64,000 bases of DNA from an uncultured Acetatifactor sp. (GTDB taxonomy: Bacteria; Bacillota; Clostridia; Lachnospirales; Lachnospiraceae). Both the position numbers and the translations under genes were made by a program. Shown here one piece after another: positions 1 through 6,629 of this stretch. The first letter of the stretch is position 1; each line of letters begins with the position of its first letter. The stretch is from positions 60,045-124,044 of the forward strand of contig CAJTSY010000002.1 of the NCBI GenBank assembly GCA_910578995.1, read 5' to 3'. The notes under the pieces are model-generated. The model was not told the DNA's origin. It ran no database searches and saw only the letters and a program-made list of their open reading frames with translations.

Positions 1-287
1 ACACGCCCACAAACCTCTGGCCAAGCATCCATGTGTACAACTCCATGGGAGCGCATTTTGCCGTCATGCGCAGCGGGCAACTTGCGAACAGGAAGGGACT
101 GCGGATCAGTTCGGGCATCCTGGCATTTTCCATTATCCTGTCCACCATGTTTATCAAACAGCACTCGGTATTCGATGTGGTTACGGCCATTGCACTGGGA
201 ACCGTAATGTATACCCTGGTATACAGGAGGGATGCAGTCATGGCAGCCAGGATGCAGCGCAGGATGAAAAAGCGGATTTCTGCCTGA
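1..287 (+). CDS. PAP2-family phosphatase, C-terminal part
   Basis: This is the last 95 codons of a gene cut by the left edge; the frame stays open to base 3, so the GTG at 33 is internal. The readable start TPTNLWPSIHVYNSMGAHFA carries the PSxHV element of the PAP2 (type 2 phosphatidic acid phosphatase) superfamily. KQHSVFDV, followed by a hydrophobic stretch, matches the last catalytic histidine motif and final membrane helix of the family. Such proteins dephosphorylate lipid phosphates or undecaprenyl pyrophosphate at the membrane. The end is basic (RMQRRMKKR). Substrate cannot be told from this fragment. Confidence 0.8.
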   Translation, partial: TPTNLWPSIHVYNSMGAHFAVMRSGQLANRKGLRISSGILAFSIILSTMFIKQHSVFDVVTAIALGTVMYTLVYRRDAVMAARMQRRMKKRISA

Positions 288-330
288 CAGGCCGAAAAGG
301 AAGGCCTGGGCCTGGTGAACGAAATATTTC

Positions 331-375
331 ATGAAAACTGCCCTTCCGGCCCATTGCCTGAGGGGCAGTTTTCAT
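331..375. terminator. Bidirectional terminator between convergent genes
   Basis: An inverted repeat of about 14 bp (ATGAAAACTGCCC paired with GGGCAGTTTTCAT, one bulged base) lies between the stop of the PAP2 gene and the stop of the leftward glycosyltransferase. The A-rich and T-rich outer ends would give U-tracts in both directions. Confidence 0.7.
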
Positions 376-388
376 GTCCGGAAAACCG

Positions 389-1414
389 TCAGTTAAATTT
401 AAATATTTTCTGGCAGATCTTGTAACCTCCCACGGAAATCCTCCGCCCGCTGCGTCCCGGCAGGTTCATGGTGCTTCCCATAATACCGTGTCTCAGCCAT
501 ATATACAGCCCCTTGTCCTTTCCCTTCAGGTATTTCCACAGTTCCGCCTTTTTCCCCAGGTTCTCCTCCGTGTCGGACCGGATCAGAAGAACAGAAGACA
601 CTGTGGTAATAATTTCAAGGTAATTGCGCATATACTGGTACAGGCGCTTATTCTTCAAAATATCCTGCTTTCTGTCCACAAAATAGTCGATCATGATCTT
701 ATTTACCCTGATCTGCTGGTCAATACGGGAGATCATCACCTCTTCGTTTACGGACTGGTCTCCCCTGCCGATATAGTAGCGGTACAGGTTCACGTCAAGA
801 TAGTACATATTCTTCACAAAGGGCAGCGGTTCAAAGACATACAGGTTGTCCACATAAAAGGTATGCTCCGGCAGTTCCAGGCCGCATTCCCGCAACAGCC
901 TGGTGCGGAAAATCACCGAATGCATCAGGATATAGTGTCCTTTGGCAAAATGATGGCAGTCCTCCCAGGTAAAAAGCTTTCCCTCCGGAAGTATATGGCG
1001 GTAACGCATTACCTTTTTCCGCTTCTCCCCCTCTTTCTCATAGACGAAATTGCAGACCAGCATGTCCAGGGCATGAGCCCCCCCTGCCAATTCCCTCAGG
1101 ATGTCCAACACCTGCAGGTAAGCTTCCTTTTTCACCCAGTCGTCACTGTCCACCACCTTGAAATACAGCCCTTCCGCATTACGGATGCCCGTATTGACAG
1201 CGGCTCCATGTCCCCCGTTCTCCTGATGCACTGCCTTCACAATGGCAGGGTAATCTGCGGCATACCGGTCGGCAATCTCGGCCGTCCTGTCTTGGGATCC
1301 GTCATCCACTATAATGATTTCCACATCCTCACCCCCCGCCAGAAGGGAATCCACACACTTTTCCATGTATGCTTCAGAATTGTAGCAGGGAATTGTTATC
1401 GACAACAGTTTCAC
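389..1414 (-). CDS. Glycosyltransferase family 2
   Basis: A 341-residue protein opening LLSITIPCYNSEAYMEKCVDSLL and continuing EIIIVDDGSQDRT, the nucleotide-sugar binding core of GT2 enzymes; VDSDDWV near residue 90 is the DXD-like metal-binding site. GT2 proteins of this size transfer a sugar from a nucleotide donor to glycan or lipid acceptors at the inner face of the membrane. No transmembrane helix is evident. The start is GTG with AGGAGG nine bases upstream. It begins 48 bp after the SfsA-MutY gene and is probably the last gene of that leftward transcript. The acceptor is unknown. Confidence 0.85.
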   Translation of the reverse strand: MKLLSITIPCYNSEAYMEKCVDSLLAGGEDVEIIIVDDGSQDRTAEIADRYAADYPAIVKAVHQENGGHGAAVNTGIRNAEGLYFKVVDSDDWVKKEAYLQVLDILRELAGGAHALDMLVCNFVYEKEGEKRKKVMRYRHILPEGKLFTWEDCHHFAKGHYILMHSVIFRTRLLRECGLELPEHTFYVDNLYVFEPLPFVKNMYYLDVNLYRYYIGRGDQSVNEEVMISRIDQQIRVNKIMIDYFVDRKQDILKNKRLYQYMRNYLEIITTVSSVLLIRSDTEENLGKKAELWKYLKGKDKGLYIWLRHGIMGSTMNLPGRSGRRISVGGYKICQKIFKFN

Positions 1415-1462
1415 TCTCTCAAACCTCCTATTCCAGTACCACTCCAGTATTTCCGAAAAACC

Positions 1463-3280
1463 CTATTCTAAGTCATATCTGTCCTTTCCAAGCTTAATAT
1501 TCAGATATTTCGTATACGCCGCAAAGGCCGAGGGAATGGGATACCTGTCCCGGGTCTCTTCCGGCTCAATGTACAGCCAGTCCGCTGTCTCCCCCTCCCC
1601 CCGTCCGGGCTCCAACTCGTCCACCCTGACCATATACCCTGTCATATGCCATTCCCTGTGGGTGAAAATATGCCTGGCTTCCTCCAACGGCAGGACACGC
1701 AGCACCTTCAGCCCGTTTTCCGCCAGATATGCCACCACTTCTTCCGCCGTTCGCAGTCCCTCCATGGAAGGAAACTCGTACATACCTGCCAGAAGGCCTT
1801 TCCCGGGGCGCTTCCTTATGGCCGCACGGCTCTCATCCATTACCACAAGCACTGTCCGGTTCTCGGTCACCCGGGGCTTTTTCGGCTTTTTACGGGGATA
1901 TTCCTGTTCCTCCCCTGCCTTGTGGGCCATACATATATGTTTAAGGGGACATTTGCCGCAAAGCGGGGCTCCGCCCGGGACGCACACACAGGCTCCGATT
2001 TCCATCAATGCCTGGTTAAAGTCGCCAGGACGGTCCTTTGGCATGATCTCCCTCAGCTCACCCTCCACCGCCTGCCTGACTCTGCCGTCCGTAACCGCGC
2101 GGCAGTCCTTCCGCAGTCTGGCCAGCACCCGCAGAACGTTGCCGTCCACAGCCGGAACCGCCCTGTGAAAGGCGATGGAAGCAATGGCCCCCGCCGTATA
2201 GCTTCCGATTCCGGGAAGGGTAAGCAGCCCTTCGCAGGTATCCGGCATCCTTCCCCCGAACTCTTCCTGTATCCGGATCGCCGCCTTCTGCATATTTCTC
2301 GCCCGGTTGTAATAGCCAAGGCCCTCCCACATTTTCAAAAGCATCTCTTCCTCTGCCCCTGCCAGGGCCGCAATGTCCGGAAATGCCTTCATAAAACGTT
2401 CAAAATAGGGTTTCACCGCTTCCACCCTGGTCTGCTGCAGCATAATCTCCGATACCCAGACCCGGTAGGGAGAGGGATCTTCCCTCCAGGGCAGAACACG
2501 TCTGTTCTTATCATACCATTTTAAAAGGGGAATGGAAATGTACCCGTCCTTATACTTTCCTAATGAATTTCTAAAGGTTTCATGAAGTCCGGTCTCCGGA
2601 TCCAAAACCACCGGCACCGGCCTGCCCACTGCCATGGACGCGGCAGTGACCCTGCAGTCATATGCCAGAACTTCCACGCCTTCCTCCGCCGCCCGGCAGA
2701 GCGCCTGGGCAAAGCGGGGATGAGTGTCACGGTTGGGCGTAAAATACTTTACATCCTCCATCTGGATGACAAACATTACAAAAACCCGGTATCCTGCCCG
2801 GGCTGCCGCCGCCAGTTCCTCCACATGCTTCACCGCCCGTTCCGACGGCGCATCCGGAAAACGCACCACCCCGTCCTCCTCCAGGGTGACCCCCTTAACT
2901 TCCATAAATATTTTTTCCGCCGCGGTTTCAATATAGAAATCAAAACGGGAATTTCCATAAGTAACCTCCGGCTTAACCAATACCACATCCGAAAAAAGCC
3001 CCCCGCTGCGCAGCCATTCTTCAACTGCCCTGTTGGGAGCCTGTGAGTCCATATTAATCATACGCCCGTTCTTTTCCACCGCCACCAGGTCATAGGCAGT
3101 GGAACGCTTTGGATTACTGCTTTTCTCCAAATATACGGCAGCCTCCTTCCGGAGCAGTTCCCGGCACCTGCCGGTGTTCTTGACATGCACCGTTTCGATG
3201 CTGTCCCCCACCATCACTTTTGCAATAAACCGGTTGGGGCGCTCCAGAAAGCGCCCTTTCACAATATGCCCGTATTCCAT
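1463..3280 (-). CDS. mutY: Fused SfsA-type nuclease / MutY A/G-specific adenine glycosylase
   Basis: A continuous 605-codon frame joins two families. Residues 1-230 are SfsA: the OB-like start, then RFDFYIE and IFMEVKG, which fit the acidic and E-x-K elements of a PD-(D/E)XK nuclease. Residues about 245-605 are MutY: LPWRED, VSEIMLQQT with the catalytic Glu, LPGIGSYTAGAI (helix-hairpin-helix), VDGNVLRV with the catalytic Asp, four cysteines (C-x7-C-x2-C-x5-C) for the iron-sulfur cluster, and a NUDIX-like C-terminal domain (about 470-600) that reads 8-oxoguanine. MutY removes adenine mispaired with 8-oxoG. I chose ATG 3280 (GGAGAGA five bases upstream) over an in-frame TTG at 3301. Each domain is near normal length, so this is a true fusion rather than a remnant. 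Confidence 0.9.
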   Translation of the reverse strand: MEYGHIVKGRFLERPNRFIAKVMVGDSIETVHVKNTGRCRELLRKEAAVYLEKSSNPKRSTAYDLVAVEKNGRMINMDSQAPNRAVEEWLRSGGLFSDVVLVKPEVTYGNSRFDFYIETAAEKIFMEVKGVTLEEDGVVRFPDAPSERAVKHVEELAAAARAGYRVFVMFVIQMEDVKYFTPNRDTHPRFAQALCRAAEEGVEVLAYDCRVTAASMAVGRPVPVVLDPETGLHETFRNSLGKYKDGYISIPLLKWYDKNRRVLPWREDPSPYRVWVSEIMLQQTRVEAVKPYFERFMKAFPDIAALAGAEEEMLLKMWEGLGYYNRARNMQKAAIRIQEEFGGRMPDTCEGLLTLPGIGSYTAGAIASIAFHRAVPAVDGNVLRVLARLRKDCRAVTDGRVRQAVEGELREIMPKDRPGDFNQALMEIGACVCVPGGAPLCGKCPLKHICMAHKAGEEQEYPRKKPKKPRVTENRTVLVVMDESRAAIRKRPGKGLLAGMYEFPSMEGLRTAEEVVAYLAENGLKVLRVLPLEEARHIFTHREWHMTGYMVRVDELEPGRGEGETADWLYIEPEETRDRYPIPSAFAAYTKYLNIKLGKDRYDLE

Positions 3281-3324
3281 GTCTCTCTCCACTCCGTTCA
3301 AAATGCGTCCTTCTCCCGCGGAAT

Positions 3325-4335
3325 CTACAGCGCCCGGACCGACTGTCCTCCGGTCGCCCTGGAATAGGGAACCCTGGCTGCCGGTACGGACTGTGCGGCG
3401 CTGGCAGTATGCACTGGATGGTCGTCAAAAAAAATCTGTGCCCCAAAAGCCTTCAGCACATCCCGCTTGTCCAGGCCACCCAGAAAAAATGCTTCGTCCA
3501 CCCTGACATTCCATGCCCTCATGGTACGGATCACCCTCTCATGGGCAGGGGCACTCCTGGATGTGACCAGCGCCGTCCTGATGGGACAGTTCTCCGGCCC
3601 GAGCTCCCTCTGCAGATCCGAAAGCTTCTTCAGAAACTGGGCAAAAGGCCCCTCCGCCAAAGGCTCCCTTGCATGTATTCTCTCATTTTCTTCAAATGCG
3701 CTCAGGCCCTTCTCCTTGAAAATCATCTCCGACTCATCCGTGAAAAGCACTGCATCCCCGTCAAAGGCAATACGGATCTGAAATCCATCCTCCTGCTTTG
3801 TATCCTTCCGCCCGCCCCCTGCCGGCATGGGAATCACCTGTGCCTGGGATCCGGGTCCCTGAAGAATCCGGGCGGCTGTATTATGGGACCTGGGTTCCGT
3901 ACAGATAATCCCCGCCGCTATTTTGCTGTCAATGGCGCTCTGCACATCATCCTCATAGGCGGAAAGAAACAGATCCGTATGGAAGGCCGCCAGGTACGGA
4001 GCCAGAGATGCCCCGCTTACCAGAACGGAACGTGTAATATCCAGGCCGTAATGGGATATGGCGTTGAACACCCTCAGGGAGGAGTCGGGACTGTTGCGGG
4101 ACATGACAATGACCTCCACCAGGTTCCTCTCCGGGCTGTATGTGTTCAGCTTCAGCAGCGACCTGACCAGCCGAAATCCAGGTCCCGGCCTGAGAATATC
4201 CTGCTCATGCTCCCTCTGGTACCTGCAGTATGCTTCCAGTCCCTGCTGCTCAAAAATCCCGTTTTCCACTGTCAGGTCAAATAATGCCCGCGATGAGACT
4301 CCAATCACCATCTTACTGTCAAGTTCATATGCCAT
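3325..4335 (-). CDS. 5'-nucleotidase (cytosolic 5'-nucleotidase-like)
   Basis: A 336-residue soluble protein starting MAYELDSKMVIGVSSRALFDL, the opening of the 5'-nucleotidase family PF06189, related to eukaryotic cytosolic 5'-nucleotidase 1. Further family features are VIVMSRNSPDSSLRVFNAI, RIAFDGDAVLFTDESE (acidic pair of the HAD-type core) and FLGGLDKRDVLKAFGAQIFFDDH. It should hydrolyse nucleoside monophosphates. ATG 4335 has GGAGG six bases upstream; a longer frame to 4446 overlaps the upstream gene and has no ribosome site. It lies 44 bp upstream of SfsA-MutY and 92 bp downstream of DUF1653, so it is probably cotranscribed with them. The C-terminal 25 residues (Ala/Ser/Arg-rich) look unstructured. 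Confidence 0.85.
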   Translation of the reverse strand: MAYELDSKMVIGVSSRALFDLTVENGIFEQQGLEAYCRYQREHEQDILRPGPGFRLVRSLLKLNTYSPERNLVEVIVMSRNSPDSSLRVFNAISHYGLDITRSVLVSGASLAPYLAAFHTDLFLSAYEDDVQSAIDSKIAAGIICTEPRSHNTAARILQGPGSQAQVIPMPAGGGRKDTKQEDGFQIRIAFDGDAVLFTDESEMIFKEKGLSAFEENERIHAREPLAEGPFAQFLKKLSDLQRELGPENCPIRTALVTSRSAPAHERVIRTMRAWNVRVDEAFFLGGLDKRDVLKAFGAQIFFDDHPVHTASAAQSVPAARVPYSRATGGQSVRAL

Positions 4336-4427
4336 ATGCCGCCTCCTGCCCAGTCCTGCTACGATCCTGAATCCCGCATTTAAAGGGAACCTGCCAGAAA
4401 GATGGCGCCGCATCCTCTGCGCCGGGG

Positions 4428-5021
4428 TCACCTCAGCCGGTTGCACTCATACCGCTCCAACGTGAGAAGGCAGACTTTCAGCGCCTCATAGCGTTCCTCG
4501 ATATCACCCTCATTGATCTCTACATCACAGGCAATGGCCATTGTAGTAATCATGTCATCCGTAATCCTGTGGTGGAGGCCTGCCAGAATGTTCAGCCGCT
4601 GTTCATAGCTGTCGGCATCCAGGAACTCCATAACCAACGGGTCAAGGAACACATCTCCCTCTTCCTCCCCGTTTCCGGGTACGTTTTCCTGTTCCGGCTG
4701 TTCCTCCCGGGACACAGCCGGTTCCTTTGCATCCTGCCCTGCAGCAGTCTCTCCTGCCGGCCCGCTTTCCTCTCTCTGCCTTGCCGCATCAGGTCCCTGG
4801 AGCTCAAAAATGAACTCCTGGTCCGCATCGGGATATTCGTCCCTGTCCGTTCGCCCCACAAACAACGCAATCGGCCTGGCGTAACTCTTAAAATCTCCGT
4901 AAAGCGCCTGGTATATCACAAGCTGCTCGCCTGTCTCCGTATGCTCTGCAATAGTGGTCACCTGATACAGATTTCCCTTAAAATGCTTATAGATTTCATG
5001 TGCTCTTGGAATAAATGACAT
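4428..5021 (-). CDS. DUF1653 domain protein
   Basis: A 197-residue protein. Residues 1-65 (MSFIPRAHEIYKHFKGNLYQV, then HTETGEQLVIYQALYGDF and ARPIALF) are a DUF1653 domain, a small beta-rich module of unknown biochemical role. A long acidic, Gly/Glu/Pro-rich linker (about 80-135) joins it to a helical C-terminal part (about 135-197). ATG 5021 is chosen because AAAGGAG lies ten bases upstream; the frame extends to 5072 without a site. A good promoter (5079-5107) sits just upstream, so this gene may start the nucleotidase and SfsA-MutY transcript independently of the SOS-type promoter further upstream. Confidence 0.8.
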   Translation of the reverse strand: MSFIPRAHEIYKHFKGNLYQVTTIAEHTETGEQLVIYQALYGDFKSYARPIALFVGRTDRDEYPDADQEFIFELQGPDAARQREESGPAGETAAGQDAKEPAVSREEQPEQENVPGNGEEEGDVFLDPLVMEFLDADSYEQRLNILAGLHHRITDDMITTMAIACDVEINEGDIEERYEALKVCLLTLERYECNRLR

Positions 5022-5078
5022 CCTGCGGAAGCTCCTTTCTGCCCGTCTGTTCCCGGACATATCTGTTGCCATAAGGAA

Positions 5079-5107
5079 AGTATACCCCTATTTACGCAAA
5101 ATGTCAT
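5079..5107 (-). promoter_or_regulatory. Predicted promoter for the DUF1653-nucleotidase-mutY transcript
   Basis: On the minus strand ATGACA (5102-5107) and TATACT (5079-5084) are separated by exactly 17 bases; each differs from the sigma-A consensus by one base. Confidence 0.6.
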
Positions 5108-5117
5108 GTGTTTTCTG

Positions 5118-5498
5118 TCATTGATTTATTAAAAATTCATGCCTGAAACTACAGCCGCCGTCCTCAAAAACAATTTTCTCCAGCTCTTCCATCAGCTGCT
5201 GTCTGCCATCCTCGCCCATCCTGTCAATTTTACCGTGGTGCACGGTAACCGTGTATTCCCTGCTCCCGTCCCCGTCGACTACTCTGGTCAGCATCACCCC
5301 GCTGTGCCGAAACCCCTTCTCCTCCAGAAACGCTTTTGTCTCCTTCACCAGCACCCTCTCCTGCTCCTGATAATAGCCTTCCAGCTCCTGGGCGCTCAAA
5401 TACGTCCTGCTCAGCACGATCGCCGCTGAAAAGTAAAACGCTGCGAACGTCAGAAGCACAACTATAACCACAAATCTCACCTTTTCCTTCCGTTTCAT
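5118..5498 (-). CDS. Small membrane protein behind an SOS-type promoter
   Basis: A 126-residue protein: a basic start (MKRKEKVRF), one hydrophobic helix (about 9-29, VVIVVLLTFAAFYFSAAIVL) and an outer domain of about 95 residues with a predicted helix (LEGYYQEQERVLVKETKAFLEE) followed by beta-like strands (VMLTRVV, EYTVTVHH). I do not recognise the family. ATG 5498 is preceded by AAAGGAGGAG; the in-frame extension upstream covers the promoter and is not coding. Two LexA-like boxes lie in its promoter, so it is likely damage-inducible. The single-helix topology resembles that of SOS-induced division inhibitors such as Bacillus YneA, but I see no LysM motif and no sequence similarity, so that role is only a guess. 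Confidence 0.8.
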   Translation of the reverse strand: MKRKEKVRFVVIVVLLTFAAFYFSAAIVLSRTYLSAQELEGYYQEQERVLVKETKAFLEEKGFRHSGVMLTRVVDGDGSREYTVTVHHGKIDRMGEDGRQQLMEELEKIVFEDGGCSFRHEFLINQ

Positions 5499-5514
5499 CC
5501 CGATCTCCTCCTTT

Positions 5515-5563
5515 AGAACAAGTGTTCTTTTTACAGAATAAAACATTTGTTCGTTTTTGTCAA
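5515..5563 (-). promoter_or_regulatory. SOS-type promoter with two LexA (DinR) boxes
   Basis: On the minus strand a perfect TTGACA (5558-5563) is followed 17 bases later by TATTCT (5535-5540). CGAACAAATGTTTT (5541-5554) fills the spacer and AGAACACTTGTTCT (5515-5528) lies just past the -10. Both fit the Gram-positive LexA pattern CGAACRNRYGTTYG with one to three mismatches, and the second contains an exact GAAC-N4-GTTC. A repressor on either site would block RNA polymerase. Confidence 0.75.
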
Positions 5564-5638
5564 TGCCTTTTATACGCAAATTATATAAAAATTTGAGTCC
5601 AATAAAACTGCCTTGATTTTCCTGCGGGCCTGCACGTA

Positions 5639-5657
5639 AAAAGGCGCCTTCGGCGCC
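5639..5657 (-). terminator. Rho-independent terminator (minus strand)
   Basis: GGCGCC-GAA-GGCGCC followed by TTTTT on the minus strand. It lies between the XRE regulator and the SOS-type gene and follows another terminator at 5697, so it insulates the SOS-type promoter from upstream transcription. Confidence 0.75.
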
Positions 5658-5696
5658 CTGCTGGTTTCATATTATTTGTCAGTTTCATGTTATAAT

Positions 5697-5724
5697 GAAA
5701 AAAAGAGCTGCGGAATGCAGCTCC
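5697..5724 (-). terminator. Terminator of the XRE-cupin regulator gene
   Basis: GAGCTGC-ATTCC-GCAGCTC followed by a run of seven T on the minus strand, directly after the stop at 5730. Confidence 0.85.
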
Positions 5725-5729
5725 CCCTC

Positions 5730-6287
5730 TCAGTCATTGGGATAAAAGATCATATCGTAAAAAGAACACTGGTCATCTGAAACATTGTGATATACATGGG
5801 CCACATCTGCCCGGAACCGCATGGACTGGTCTGCCGTCAGCAGGATCTCCTCCTTCCCTATGATCACCTTCAGGCTTCCATCCGTCACAAAGATGTATTT
5901 TTCGACGCCCCTGCGCTGGGGATCTGAGGGATGCCTGACCTGGGCGTCCATTTCCAGGTAAAAGACCTCCACATTCCTTACCGGGTCAAAGGGAAACATG
6001 GGATATGCCTTCATCCCGCCTTCCTCTTCCGTAATCTGTTCGATGTCACTGCGCCCCACAACCTGGAAATCCGCTTCTTCCTGCTTGCAGAAAAAAGACA
6101 GAGGGATCTTTAATCCGGTAGAAATCTTCCACAGGGTATTGATGGTGGGGGAAGACTGTCCCCTCTCTATCTGTCCCAGCATCGGCTTGCTGACCCCTGT
6201 GATCTTCGCAACATCATCCAGGGTCATCTGCCTGATATTGCGTATTTCCTTCAAACGTTCTCCTATTCGTAATGATATTTTTGCCAT
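5730..6287 (-). CDS. XRE-family regulator with C-terminal cupin domain
   Basis: A 185-residue protein. Residues 5-60 are an XRE helix-turn-helix (LKEIRNIRQMTLDDVAKITG, then SKPMLGQIERGQSSPTINTL) and residues 105-180 a cupin sensor domain (VEKYIFVTDGSLKVIIG, DQSMRFRADVAHVYHN). This architecture belongs to the MerR-independent XRE-cupin repressors that sense small metabolites or osmotic and oxidative cues. ATG 6287 follows AGGTGG; the frame extends five codons further upstream without a better site. It is monocistronic, with its own promoter and terminator, and the nearest gene on the other side (GT-C, 6630) is divergent. An inverted repeat at its start site suggests autoregulation. The ligand is unknown. 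Confidence 0.88.
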   Translation of the reverse strand: MAKISLRIGERLKEIRNIRQMTLDDVAKITGVSKPMLGQIERGQSSPTINTLWKISTGLKIPLSFFCKQEEADFQVVGRSDIEQITEEEGGMKAYPMFPFDPVRNVEVFYLEMDAQVRHPSDPQRRGVEKYIFVTDGSLKVIIGKEEILLTADQSMRFRADVAHVYHNVSDDQCSFYDMIFYPND

Positions 6288-6314
6288 GGTACCACCTGTC
6301 ATATGTTTTTCACT

Positions 6315-6366
6315 GTCCGTCTTTACTAACGGACATTAATATAACATATTCACCAAAACTTTACAA
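6315..6366 (-). promoter_or_regulatory. Promoter and candidate operator of the XRE-cupin gene
   Basis: Minus strand TTGTAA (6361-6366), 17-base spacer, TATATT (6338-6343). Immediately downstream at 6315-6334 is a perfect 6+6 inverted repeat (GTCCGT, 8-base spacer, ACGGAC) covering the predicted start site. This is the expected place for an autorepressor. Confidence 0.6.
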
Positions 6367-6559
6367 GGTTGTATTTTTTAATATTTTTTTGAAAAAAGAA
6401 CCGCTGTCTTCCTTCCAGACAATACGTTTTTTGCAGGTTTTACTTAAATTCGAACTGTCCGGCCGTTCTGTCCGGCTCGCCCGCTGCCTGGCCTGCCCCC
6501 ATCACTGACGTGAACAATAACCCTTTGAAAAAACTTTCAGCCGGCCGGCCCCCTTCTCC

Positions 6560-6588
6560 TTGACATTTCATTTTCGGTGATATATAGT
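6560..6588 (+). promoter_or_regulatory. Predicted promoter for the GT-C gene pair
   Basis: TTGACA (6560-6565), 17 bases, TATAGT (6583-6588). It lies 42 bp upstream of the start codon at 6630. The stretch 6367-6559 shows nothing else I can name beyond A/T-rich DNA and a GGCCGGCC motif. Confidence 0.7.
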
Positions 6589-6629
6589 AAAAAAACAGGA
6601 AATGATACATTTTTCGGGGAGGAAATTCT

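Noticed and set aside
374..1471. Long plus-strand reading frame opposite the glycosyltransferase gene
   Set aside because: It is the antisense shadow of a clear GT2 gene with its own start and ribosome site.
5660..5700. Plus-strand promoter with TATAAT near 5690
   Set aside because: No -35 at suitable spacing and no plus-strand gene follows; terminators of the minus strand lie here.
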